Source: Lentzea albidocapillata (GTDB lineage: Bacteria; Actinomycetota; Actinomycetes; Mycobacteriales; Pseudonocardiaceae). Taken from it: a DNA stretch of 64,000 bases. Of this stretch, positions 43,836 through 51,461 are shown piece by piece. The position numbers and the translations under genes are program-made. A model generated the notes under the pieces. The model was not told the DNA's origin and ran no database searches. It worked only from the letters and a program-made list of their open reading frames with translations. The first letter of the stretch is position 1, and each line of letters starts with the position of its first letter. The stretch spans positions 1 through 64,000 of the forward strand of contig NZ_JOEA01000020.1 of the NCBI RefSeq assembly GCF_000719115.1. The letters are read 5' to 3'.

Positions 43836-44564
43836 ATGAGCAGTTCCGGTGAATTGACCAACCTGTTCGAACGCGGGTTCCAGGGACTCGAAGACAAAGC
43901 TCGCGAGTGCGCCCAGAAGTTCAACGCCGGTGTCGACCACATCAACGACTGGCGCTTCGTGCTCGGTCCCGCGATGCTCGTCATCAACCCGGCGCTGGAC
44001 ACCATCCGCGAGGCCATGGAGAAGGTGTTCAAGCTGATCAGGACAGCGGTGGAGCACCACATGCCCGTCGTGTCGCTGATCTGGCAGTCCTTCAACTGGG
44101 TCGAGAAGGTCCAGCAACCGATGAACGGACTCACCCATCAGCCGTCCGACACCTACCTGGCCGCTCGCTGGTCGGGCGAAGCCGCGACCGCCTACTCGCA
44201 GCGGTTCACGGCGCAGAACAACGCGATCACCGCCGTCTCGACCAAGGCCGACGGCGTCAGCAAGTGGCTGATGGACATCGCCAAGTACAACATCGAGTAC
44301 ATGACCGAGCTGTCGAAGATGGTGACCGAGTTCCTCGGCGCGCTGGTCGCCGCCGCGATCGAAGGTGCGACAGTCGTCGGCATCGTGTTCTCGGTCAAGG
44401 ACCTGGCCGGCGCCATCGGCACCCTCGTCACCCAGTCGCTGGACAATCTGGTGGGCATCGCCAAGCGGTTCGTCGAAGCCCTCAGCAAGGTGCGGGACCT
44501 CCTGAGCATGATGACCGACTCGAACTTGCCCAACCAGGGGTGGCCGCAGGCGGTGAAGGGGTGA
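43836..44564 (+). CDS. WXG100-like type VII secretion target, long form
   Basis: 242 residues with a helical hairpin containing RWSGEAATAYSQRFTAQN, the W-x-G-type turn (residue about 110), and a long C-terminal helical part with one hydrophobic segment (GALVAAAIEGATVVGIVFSV). The N-terminal part has no signal peptide. This is the expected substrate-like protein of the cassette. It starts 18 bases after the ESX-like gene and its stop overlaps the next start by 4 bp. Confidence 0.7.
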   Translation: MSSSGELTNLFERGFQGLEDKARECAQKFNAGVDHINDWRFVLGPAMLVINPALDTIREAMEKVFKLIRTAVEHHMPVVSLIWQSFNWVEKVQQPMNGLTHQPSDTYLAARWSGEAATAYSQRFTAQNNAITAVSTKADGVSKWLMDIAKYNIEYMTELSKMVTEFLGALVAAAIEGATVVGIVFSVKDLAGAIGTLVTQSLDNLVGIAKRFVEALSKVRDLLSMMTDSNLPNQGWPQAVKG

Positions 44565-45148
44565 GGGCGTTCGCCGGCGCGGTAGCGGTGCTGGCCCTCG
44601 TCGCGGGTTGCAGCGCCAAGCGGGCGGAGACGCCGACGTTCGATCCGACCTCGACGCCTGTCTCCACGCCGCCCACGAAGCCAAGCGGGTCACCTCCAGG
44701 TTCGGTGAAGTACACGACCGAGAAGCTGAAGAGCTGCCTCGAGATCCGGCAGCAGGTGGGCGCGGAGCTGCCTGCCTCGCAACCGGACGACGACCAGCGG
44801 CTGGGTTCCGACTCGTCTGCGAGGACGTGCACTTTCAGGGCGGGCGAGCAGTCGATCGTCTTCAACGTCCGCTCGTGGGAGAACACGGACAACGCCGCAG
44901 GTGTCACGTCCGGACCCGACCACGCGAAGAAGTACTTCGGCGACCGCACTGCCTCGTGGGAGCAGGACAGCGGCGTGAACATCGGTTCGGACGCGCGCTG
45001 GCGGGCAGCGCAGGCCTCGGCCTGTGCGTTGGAAGTTCTGGACGAGAACGCAGTGCTGACGATCATGCGCAGCGGCACCGAAGGTGAGCAGTGTCGTGCG
45101 TCCGTGCGTGAGCTCGCGAAGAAGTTCTACGCCGCCGTGCAGCCGTAG
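44561..45148 (+). CDS. DUF3558-like secreted lipoprotein
   Basis: 195 residues. The N-terminal signal peptide ends in LVAGC (lipobox near residue 17), then a Thr/Pro/Ser-rich stretch and a globular domain with conserved cysteines (SCLEIRQQ, RTCTF, ACALEV, EQCRA), as in DUF3558 lipoproteins of Pseudonocardiales and mycobacteria. GTG at 44561 overlaps the preceding TGA as GTGA, so it is coupled. It is the extracellular end of the cassette; a role at the cell surface is likely. Confidence 0.75.
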   Translation: MRAFAGAVAVLALVAGCSAKRAETPTFDPTSTPVSTPPTKPSGSPPGSVKYTTEKLKSCLEIRQQVGAELPASQPDDDQRLGSDSSARTCTFRAGEQSIVFNVRSWENTDNAAGVTSGPDHAKKYFGDRTASWEQDSGVNIGSDARWRAAQASACALEVLDENAVLTIMRSGTEGEQCRASVRELAKKFYAAVQP

Positions 45149-45155
45149 TTCTGAC

Positions 45156-45185
45156 GCGCGGATCATGCTTCGGCGTGATCCGCGC
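45156..45185. terminator. Bidirectional terminator after the type VII cassette
   Basis: 10-bp perfect arms gcgcggatca / tgatccgcgc with a 10-base loop; it begins 7 bases past the lipoprotein stop and ends at the stop codon of the converging minus-strand gene. Confidence 0.7.
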
Positions 45186-45445
45186 TAGCGGCCGTCGAGC
45201 GACTCCATCGCGTGGTGCACCGCAACGGCATCGCGGTCGTCCGGACGCGCCTTGAGCCAGTTCCTGAGCCACTCGACGCGGCGCATGGCCGCCGTTGCCA
45301 GCGTCAACGTGATGTAGGCGCGGCGCTCCCACTCGTGCGCGGACCGCATCGCGTCGGCGGCCGGTCGCCACTCGTCGCGGAGGGTGCCGACGAGTGCGCG
45401 CGCCAGCACCGGATCTTTCTCCGGATCAACCTGCAGATCCTGCAT
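45185..45445 (-). CDS. Hypothetical protein, possible N-terminal fragment
   Basis: 86 residues. The pattern MQDLQVDPEKDPVLARALVG then RDEWRPAADAMRSAHEWERR is reminiscent of the N-terminal repeat region of larger (about 300-residue) tetratricopeptide-like actinobacterial proteins, but the frame ends at residue 86 with no further domains. Either a stand-alone short protein or a remnant. No partner is adjacent. Confidence 0.45.
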   Translation of the reverse strand: MQDLQVDPEKDPVLARALVGTLRDEWRPAADAMRSAHEWERRAYITLTLATAAMRRVEWLRNWLKARPDDRDAVAVHHAMESLDGR

Positions 45446-45521
45446 CCCACCCCCAGCGTCGCTGCGGCGCGACACTGTGAGTGTGCATGAGGGACCGTCG
45501 AGTTCGCCAAGCCTAAGTGCG

Positions 45522-46727
45522 TCACCGTTCCAGAATCGCCGTGATCCCTTGACCTCCGGCGGCGCAGATGGACACGAACCCGCGTCCGCTTCCCCGCTGG
45601 TGCAACAGCTTCGCCAGCGTCGCCACGATCCGGGCGCCGGTGGCGGCGAACGGGTGGCCTGCCGCGAGCGACGAGCCGTTGACGTTCAGCCTGGACCTGT
45701 CGATCTCGCCGAGTTCCTTCTCCCAGGCCTTGAGCGTGGCGAGCACCTGTGAGGCGAACGCCTCGTGCACCTCGTAGAAGTCGAAGTCCTGCAGCGTGAG
45801 GCCTGCTTTGTCGAGCATGCGCGGTGCGGCGTGCACGGGTGCCATGAGCAGGCCCTCGTCGCCGTGCACGTAGTCGACGGCGGCGGTCTCGGCGAACGTC
45901 AGGTAGGCGAGGACCGGGAGCTTGCGGGCGCGGGCCCACTCCTCGGTGGCGAGCAGGACCGCGGAGGCGCCGTCGGAGAGCGGGGTCGAGTTGCCGGCGG
46001 TCATCGTGTCGCCGAAGACGGGCTTGAGCTTCGCGAGCTTCTCGGCGCTGCTGTCCGGGCGGAGGTTCTGGTCGCGGGTCAGGCCGAGGTACGGGGTGAC
46101 CAGGTCGTCGAAGAAGCCCTCGTCGTAGGCGCGGGCGAGGTTCCGGTGGCTGCGCGCGGTCAGTTCGTCCTGGTCCTCGCGCGTGATCTCGTACCGCGCG
46201 GCGGTGACGGCCGCGTGCTCGCCCATCGACAGGCCGGTGCGCGGTTCGCCGTTGCGCGGCAGGTGTGGCACGACGTGGCTGGGACGCAGCCGGGTGAGCA
46301 GGCTGATCTTGCGGGTGCGGTTGAACTCCAGCAGGAGCTTGCGGAAGTTCTCGTTCACGCCGATCGGGGCGTCGCTGGTGGTGTCGACGCCGCCCGCGAT
46401 GCCCGCCTCGATCTGGCCGAGCGCGATCTTGTTGGCCACGGCGATGATCGCCTGTAGACCGGTGCCGCACGCCTGCTGGAGGTCGTAGGCGGGGGTTTCC
46501 GGGCTGAGCCTGCTGCCCAGCACCGACTCGCGCACGAGGTTGAAGTCGCGCGAGTGCTTGAGCACCGCTCCCGCGACCACCTCGCCGAGCCGCTCGCCCT
46601 GCAGGCCGAAGCGGCTGACCAGGCCGTCCAGCACCGTCGTGAACATGTCCTGGTTCGACGCGGTGGCGTACGGGCCGTTCGAGCGGGCGAACGGGATGCG
46701 GTTGCCGCCGATGATCGCTACTCGCAT
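45522..46727 (-). CDS. Acetyl-CoA acetyltransferase (thiolase, FadA2-type)
   Basis: 401 residues, thiolase fold. Nucleophile cysteine in YDLQQACGTGLQAI (about 86), the HEAF block, the catalytic histidine in SLAAGHPFAATGARI and the second cysteine in ICAAGGQG. It cleaves 3-ketoacyl-CoA (or condenses acetyl-CoA) in beta-oxidation. Its partner set in mycobacteria is fadA2-fabG4-htdX-fadE5, and here fabG4- and htdX-like genes are divergent next door. Two YTACTnnnnAGTAR sites lie in the gap. Confidence 0.9.
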   Translation of the reverse strand: MRVAIIGGNRIPFARSNGPYATASNQDMFTTVLDGLVSRFGLQGERLGEVVAGAVLKHSRDFNLVRESVLGSRLSPETPAYDLQQACGTGLQAIIAVANKIALGQIEAGIAGGVDTTSDAPIGVNENFRKLLLEFNRTRKISLLTRLRPSHVVPHLPRNGEPRTGLSMGEHAAVTAARYEITREDQDELTARSHRNLARAYDEGFFDDLVTPYLGLTRDQNLRPDSSAEKLAKLKPVFGDTMTAGNSTPLSDGASAVLLATEEWARARKLPVLAYLTFAETAAVDYVHGDEGLLMAPVHAAPRMLDKAGLTLQDFDFYEVHEAFASQVLATLKAWEKELGEIDRSRLNVNGSSLAAGHPFAATGARIVATLAKLLHQRGSGRGFVSICAAGGQGITAILER

Positions 46728-46740
46728 ACCGCCATACTAC

Positions 46741-46770
46741 CTACTAGCGGGTAGACTTACTAGCGAGTAG
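46741..46770. promoter_or_regulatory. Two YTACTnnnnAGTAR sites in the thiolase/fabG4 divergent promoter
   Basis: CTACT-agcg-GGTAG (46741-46754) and TTACT-agcg-AGTAG (46757-46770), 16 bp centre to centre. They fill nearly the whole 53-bp gap between the thiolase and the FabG4-type starts, so a bound protein would block both promoters. Confidence 0.8.
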
Positions 46771-46780
46771 GTTATGTGAC

Positions 46781-48016
46781 GTGGACAGGTACCAGAAGTT
46801 CGCAACGTCGGGGCTGGGGCGCCAGCTCGTGCGCAGGCTCGGCCTGCCGAACCCGTATCCACTTCGCCGCGACGCCGCACTGGCCACACCCGTGCTGGTC
46901 GGTGGTGCTTCCAGGCTGCCCTTTCTGAAGCAGCTGGAAACAGGCCCCGCTCCGTACGGCGCGCTGGTGTTCGACGCGTCCGGGATCGCGACCGTCGCGG
47001 ACCTGCGGCAGCTGCACGACTTCTTCCACCCGGCGATCACGCAGCTCGGGCCGTGCGGACGGGTGATCGTCATCGGACGGTCGCCGGACTCCGTGGCGCA
47101 ACGGGCCCTCGAAGGGTTCGTGCGGTCGGTCGGCAAGGAGCTGCGGCGTGGCGGCACGGCCAACCTCGTCTACGTGGCCGATGGCGCGGATGACGGGGTC
47201 GAGTCGACGCTGCGGTTCCTGCTGTCCGGGCGGTCCGCGTACGTGTCCGGGCAGGTCGTCCACGTGTCCGGGAACTCGCCGGCAGGCACGCTGGACGGCA
47301 AGGTCGCGCTGGTCACGGGTGCGTCGCGGGGCATCGGTGCGGCGATCGTGGCCACTCTCGCCCGTGACGGCGCGCACGTGGTGTGCCTCGACGTCCCCGC
47401 CGCCGGCGACGAGCTGTCGAAGGTCGCGAACTCCGCCGGCGGGTCGGCGTTGCAGCTCGACATCACCGGCGATCCCGCTCGACTCATCTCGTACCTGCTG
47501 GAACGGCACGGCGGCGTCGACGTCGTCGTGCACAACGCGGGCATCACGCGCGACAAGACGCTGGCGCGCATGGACTCCTCGCAGTGGGACTCGGTGCTGG
47601 AGGTCAACCTCGCCTGCCAGGAGCGGGTGAACGACGCGCTGCTGGACGGCGATGTGCTGCGCACCGGCGGGCGGATCGTCGGGGTGTCGTCGATCGCCGG
47701 CATCGCGGGCAACGTCGGCCAGACCAACTACGCCACCTCGAAGGCCGGTGTGATCGGCATGGTGCGGACACTGGCGCCCGTGCTCGCCGCTCGCGGGGCG
47801 ACGATCAACGCCGTGGCGCCCGGTTTCATCGAGACGAAGATGACCGCGGCGGTGCCGTTCGCGACGCGTGAGGTCGGGCGGCGGATGAACAGCCTGTCGC
47901 AGGGCGGGTTGCCGGCCGACGTTGCGGAGACCGTGGCGTGGTTCGCGTCGCCGGGTTCCGGTGGCGTGAACGGGAACGTCGTGCGGGTGTGCGGCCAGAT
48001 GCTCCTGGGGGCCTGA
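46781..48016 (+). CDS. 3-oxoacyl-reductase, FabG4-type (high-molecular-weight FabG)
   Basis: 411 residues. Two fused domains: an N-terminal half with a degenerate Rossmann fold lacking the glycine motif (residues 1-165) and a C-terminal classical SDR with VTGASRGIGAAIVATLARDG (about 180), VVHNAGITRDK and the YATSKAG tyrosine/lysine pair (about 314). This is the FabG4 (Rv0242c) architecture, which reduces 3-oxoacyl-CoA or -ACP with NADH. It starts with GTG and is coupled to the MaoC gene (TGATG). It likely acts with the divergent thiolase in the same fatty-acid cycle. Confidence 0.9.
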   Translation: MDRYQKFATSGLGRQLVRRLGLPNPYPLRRDAALATPVLVGGASRLPFLKQLETGPAPYGALVFDASGIATVADLRQLHDFFHPAITQLGPCGRVIVIGRSPDSVAQRALEGFVRSVGKELRRGGTANLVYVADGADDGVESTLRFLLSGRSAYVSGQVVHVSGNSPAGTLDGKVALVTGASRGIGAAIVATLARDGAHVVCLDVPAAGDELSKVANSAGGSALQLDITGDPARLISYLLERHGGVDVVVHNAGITRDKTLARMDSSQWDSVLEVNLACQERVNDALLDGDVLRTGGRIVGVSSIAGIAGNVGQTNYATSKAGVIGMVRTLAPVLAARGATINAVAPGFIETKMTAAVPFATREVGRRMNSLSQGGLPADVAETVAWFASPGSGGVNGNVVRVCGQMLLGA

Positions 48017-48777
48017 TGTTGCTGCGTGCCGCTCTGACGTCGTTCCGGCGCGGGGAAACGCTTGCCGCCCAACCGGTTTCGGCCACGGTCGACGTGTCGT
48101 TGAAGCACCTGGCGGCGTACGACGCGGTGTGCGGGTTCGGGTTGCGCGACGCGTTGCCGCTGACTTATCCGCACGTGCTGGGCTTTCCGTTGCAGATGAA
48201 GCTGATGTCCGGCGCCGGGTTCCCCTTTCCGTTGCCAGGCCTCGTGCACGTCGCGAACCGGATCACGCAGTCGCGTCCGCTGACGTTGGACGAGCCGTTG
48301 GAGATCACGGTGTCCGCGCGCGATCTGCGGCCTCATCCGCAGGGCACACAGGTCGACGTGGTGACGTCGGTTTCCGGTGTCTGGGAAGGGGTTTCGACCT
48401 ACCTGCGGCGCACCGGCGGGGCGTCCGGCACCAGCGAGGAACTGGAGCGGCCGGTCGGGTCGGCCGTGTGGCGGGTGCCCGCGGACATCGGACGGCGCTA
48501 CGGCTCGGCGTCCGGCGACCGCAACCCGATCCACCTGTACCCGTTGAGCGCCAGGCTGTTCGGCTTCAAGCGCGCGATCGCCCACGGGATGTGGACGAAG
48601 GCTCGTTGTGTGGCCGCGCTGGAGGGGCGGCTCCCCGAGGCCGTGACGGTGGCCGTCCGGTTCAAGAAGCCGCTGCTCATCCCCGGTCGCGTCGAGTTCT
48701 CGGCCACCGAGGGTGCTGATGGCTGGGAGTTCGCCGTGTGGGGCAAGGGGCCCCACCTGGTCGGCTCAGCGACGTGA
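48016..48777 (+). CDS. MaoC-type (HtdX-like) acyl dehydratase/hydratase
   Basis: 253 residues. Double hot-dog protein with the hydratase motif in YGSASGDRNPIHLYPLSARL (aspartate and histidine about residue 172-177). In mycobacteria HtdX (Rv0241c) follows fabG4 and hydrates enoyl-CoA to (R)-3-hydroxyacyl-CoA. It starts with ATG in TGATG overlap with the fabG4 stop. Its last 12 bases overlap the converging TetR gene. Confidence 0.88.
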   Translation: MLLRAALTSFRRGETLAAQPVSATVDVSLKHLAAYDAVCGFGLRDALPLTYPHVLGFPLQMKLMSGAGFPFPLPGLVHVANRITQSRPLTLDEPLEITVSARDLRPHPQGTQVDVVTSVSGVWEGVSTYLRRTGGASGTSEELERPVGSAVWRVPADIGRRYGSASGDRNPIHLYPLSARLFGFKRAIAHGMWTKARCVAALEGRLPEAVTVAVRFKKPLLIPGRVEFSATEGADGWEFAVWGKGPHLVGSAT

Positions 48778-49404
48778 CGGTGGATGCCAGACGTTGCCGT
48801 CGACCAGGTCGCCGAAGCCCATCCAGACGAGGTTCATGAGGCGGGCCGCGACGACGCCGGCGGGTTCCTCGGGGTGGTCGAGCCACCAGTCCGCGAGCGA
48901 CTCGCCGGCCCCGACCAGCGCGGCGGCCAGCGACTCGGCCTCGAGCTTGGTCGCGGGCGCCTTCGTGGACTGGGTGAGCAGCGCCGCGACCAGTGACACC
49001 GCCCGGCCGCGCATGTCGGTGAGCTCGATCGCGAACGGCCCGCCCTGCGTGGACGCCTGCCGGTGCAGCACCATCCAGCTCGCCCGGTTCTCGCCGACGA
49101 ACCCGAAGAACGCCCGCAGTCCGCTCCACAGCTGCACGTCCGGTTCCTGGTCGGGCTCGACGCCCGTCGCGATGGCCTCCATCATGCGGGTGGCCTCGCG
49201 CCGGATGCACGTCGCGAACAGCTCCTCCTTCGAGCCCAGGTAGGCGTAGAGCATCGGCTTGGAAATGCCCGCGACCTCGGAGATCTCGTCCATGGAGGCC
49301 GAGTGGAAGCCGAGCCGCGAGAACACGTCGACGGCGGCATCCATGATCTGCCGCTCACGCACGGCGCGTGGCAAGCGCTTGGCTCGACCTTCTGTGCGCA
49401 TCAT
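48766..49404 (-). CDS. TetR-family regulator of the beta-oxidation genes
   Basis: 212 residues. The helix-turn-helix occupies about residues 12-60 (ASMDEISEVAGISKPMLYAY then LGSKEELFATC) and a large C-terminal ligand domain follows. It sits where mycobacteria carry the TetR Rv0238 beside fadA2/fabG4/htdX/fadE5. It is divergent to the SCP2 gene, with two copies of the YTACTnnnnAGTAR dyad in the shared promoter. It is therefore the best candidate to bind the seven sites in this window, with an acyl-CoA as likely ligand. Confidence 0.88.
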   Translation of the reverse strand: MMRTEGRAKRLPRAVRERQIMDAAVDVFSRLGFHSASMDEISEVAGISKPMLYAYLGSKEELFATCIRREATRMMEAIATGVEPDQEPDVQLWSGLRAFFGFVGENRASWMVLHRQASTQGGPFAIELTDMRGRAVSLVAALLTQSTKAPATKLEAESLAAALVGAGESLADWWLDHPEEPAGVVAARLMNLVWMGFGDLVDGNVWHPPSRR

Positions 49405-49454
49405 TACCCCTCGGTTCGGAGCGGCAAGATTATCCGATCGGCTTGCCGCTCTAT

Positions 49455-49484
49455 CTACTCACCAGTAGTCTTACTCGCGAGTAG
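49455..49484. promoter_or_regulatory. Two YTACTnnnnAGTAR sites in the tetR/SCP2 divergent promoter
   Basis: CTACT-cacc-AGTAG (49455-49468, perfect dyad) and TTACT-cgcg-AGTAG (49471-49484), 16 bp centre to centre, the same spacing as at 46741. They would make the TetR gene autoregulated. Confidence 0.8.
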
Positions 49485-49502
49485 GTACAGGAGGTGTTGT
49501 CC

Positions 49503-50132
49503 ATGACGCTCGACCTCACCACCGAGGCGATCGCGAAGCTCAGCCCGGCCGAGCTGATCAGCACGTTGCAGCAGATCTCGCCGGACGACCCGGCGCTGGC
49601 CGAGGTGAACATCGACGTCATCGCCCGCGGCATCGACCCGAAGAAGCTCGGCAGGGACGACTTCGCGGCGTTGCTGAACGCCCTGGGCGCGTTGGCGGAC
49701 GGCGGCGCCGACCTCGACCTGTCGAAGATGGACCCGTCCAACTTCGCCCGCATCATCTCGCGCGCCTCGAAGGACCAGATCGAGGCCGTCGTCGCCGATC
49801 CCGCGCTGCGCGTGCGCGTGCTGGACGAGGTGTTCCGCCGGATGGAGGTCCACTTCCGTTCAGACCGGGCCGGCGCGACCAAGGCCGTCGTGCACTTCCA
49901 CGTGCTGGAAGACGTCTACGAGGCCATCATCGAGAACGCCGAGTGCACCATCAACAAGGGCGTGACGCGCGAGGCCCGTGCCATCGTGACGCTGACGCCC
50001 GCCGACTTCCTGAAGCTCGCGACCGGCAACGCCTCCGCGCCCGTGCTGTTCATGACGGGCAAGCTGAAGGTGAAGGGCGACCTGGGGTTCGCGGCCGGGT
50101 TCATGAGCCTGTTCAACATCCCGAAGGCTTAG
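49503..50132 (+). CDS. SCP2 sterol/lipid-transfer domain protein
   Basis: 209 residues. The C-terminal 110 form an SCP2-like lipid-binding domain (AVVHFHVLEDVYEAIIENAE then CTINKGVTREARAIVTLTP and MTGKLKVKGDLGFAAGFMSL). The N-terminal part is helical. It probably holds acyl-CoA or sterol for the dehydrogenase that follows 10 bases later. The ATG at 49503 has ggagg eight bases upstream. Two shared TetR sites precede it. Confidence 0.85.
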   Translation: MTLDLTTEAIAKLSPAELISTLQQISPDDPALAEVNIDVIARGIDPKKLGRDDFAALLNALGALADGGADLDLSKMDPSNFARIISRASKDQIEAVVADPALRVRVLDEVFRRMEVHFRSDRAGATKAVVHFHVLEDVYEAIIENAECTINKGVTREARAIVTLTPADFLKLATGNASAPVLFMTGKLKVKGDLGFAAGFMSLFNIPKA

Positions 50133-50142
50133 GAGACTTCTT

Positions 50143-51357
50143 GTGGGTGGCTTCTCGCTCGAACTGAACGAAGACCAGACCGACCTGCGCGACTGGGTGC
50201 ACGGCTTCGCTCGTGACGTGATCAGGCCGGCGGCCTCCGAGTGGGACGAGCGCGAGGAGACGCCGTGGCCGGTGATCCAGGAGGCGGCGAAGATCGGCCT
50301 CTACGGCTTCGAGGCCCTCGCGACCTGGTTCGCCGACCCCATCGGCCTGTCACTGCCGATCGCGACCGAGGAACTCTTCTGGGGCGACGCCGGAATCGCG
50401 TTGGCCCTGATGGGCACCGGCCTCGCCGTGGCGGGCATCTTCGCGTCCGGTGAGCCCGAACAGCTGGCCGAGTGGGTGCCGGAGTGCTTCGGCGACGAGA
50501 GCGACCCGAAGCTGGCCGCGTTCTGCGCCTCCGAACCCCAGGCAGGTTCCGACGTGGCCGGTTATCGGACGAGGGCGCGCTACGACGAGGCCACCGACGA
50601 GTGGGTGATCAACGGCCAGAAGGCCTGGGCCACCAACGGCGGCATCGCGAACGTCCACGTCGTGACCGCCGTGCTGGACCCGGCACTGGGATCGCGCGGC
50701 CAGGCAGGGTTCATCATCCCGCCCGGCACACCCGGCCTGTCGTCCCCCGGCAAGATCAAGAAGCACGGCATGCGCGCTTCCCACACGGCTGACGTCTTCC
50801 TCGACGACGTGCGCGTGCCCGGCCGGTGCGTGCTCGGCGGCCGCGAACGCGTCGAAGCACGCCTCGCCCGTGCCCGCGAAGGCCAGAAGTCCGGCGGCCA
50901 GGCCGCGATGGCGACGTTCGAGACCACGCGCCCGACCGTAGGCGCGATGGCCGTCGGCGTCGCCCGCGCCGCCTACGAGTACTCGCTCGACTACGCGAAG
51001 GACCGCGAGGCGTTCGGGCGCAAGATCATCGAGAACCAGTCGATCGCGTTCGACCTCGCGAACATGCGGATGGAGATCGACGCCGCGCGGCTGCTCGTGT
51101 GGCGGGCGGCCTGGATGGGCCGCAACAACGTGCCGTTCACCGCGGGTGAGGGGTCGATGTCGAAGCTCAAGGCGTCCGAGGTGTCGGTGTGGGCGACCGA
51201 GCGGGCGATCCACATCCTCGGTGGGGCCGGGTACACGCGGGAGCACCCGGTGGAGCGGATGCACCGGGATTCGAAGATCTTCACCATCTTCGAGGGGACG
51301 TCGGAGATCCAGCGGCTCGTGGTGTCGCGGGCGATCTCGGGCATGCAGATCAAGTAG
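50143..51357 (+). CDS. Acyl-CoA dehydrogenase
   Basis: 404 residues. The three-part acyl-CoA dehydrogenase fold is clear: the flavin motif FCASEPQAGSDVAGYRTRAR (about 130), the helical C-terminal domain with AYEYSLDYAKDREAFGRKI and the catalytic glutamate in FTIFEGTSEIQRLVVSRAI (about 385). It oxidises an acyl-CoA and passes electrons to ETF. It is in one transcript with the SCP2 gene (10-base gap), and the TetR-type sites lie before SCP2. GTG start. Confidence 0.92.
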   Translation: MGGFSLELNEDQTDLRDWVHGFARDVIRPAASEWDEREETPWPVIQEAAKIGLYGFEALATWFADPIGLSLPIATEELFWGDAGIALALMGTGLAVAGIFASGEPEQLAEWVPECFGDESDPKLAAFCASEPQAGSDVAGYRTRARYDEATDEWVINGQKAWATNGGIANVHVVTAVLDPALGSRGQAGFIIPPGTPGLSSPGKIKKHGMRASHTADVFLDDVRVPGRCVLGGRERVEARLARAREGQKSGGQAAMATFETTRPTVGAMAVGVARAAYEYSLDYAKDREAFGRKIIENQSIAFDLANMRMEIDAARLLVWRAAWMGRNNVPFTAGEGSMSKLKASEVSVWATERAIHILGGAGYTREHPVERMHRDSKIFTIFEGTSEIQRLVVSRAISGMQIK

Positions 51358-51364
51358 GACCGTG

Positions 51365-51394
51365 CGCGGGCCGGGACGTGCGCCCCGGCCCGCG
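51365..51394 (+). terminator. Hairpin after the acyl-CoA dehydrogenase
   Basis: 11-12-bp GC-rich inverted repeat cgcgggccggg / cccggcccgcg with a short loop, 8 bases past the stop. No U-run. Confidence 0.6.
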
Positions 51395-51461
51395 ACCATC
51401 GGCATTTGGTAACGTGCCGGGCGCCCCGGTGGTCTGGGCGGCCACATCTTGGAGGCACGTC

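Noticed and set aside
43907..45148. 413-residue + strand ORF through the WXG100-like and lipoprotein genes
   Set aside because: Only its last 195 residues are the lipoprotein; the first part is the wrong frame of the WXG100-like gene, and a GTG overlapping the previous stop gives the real start.
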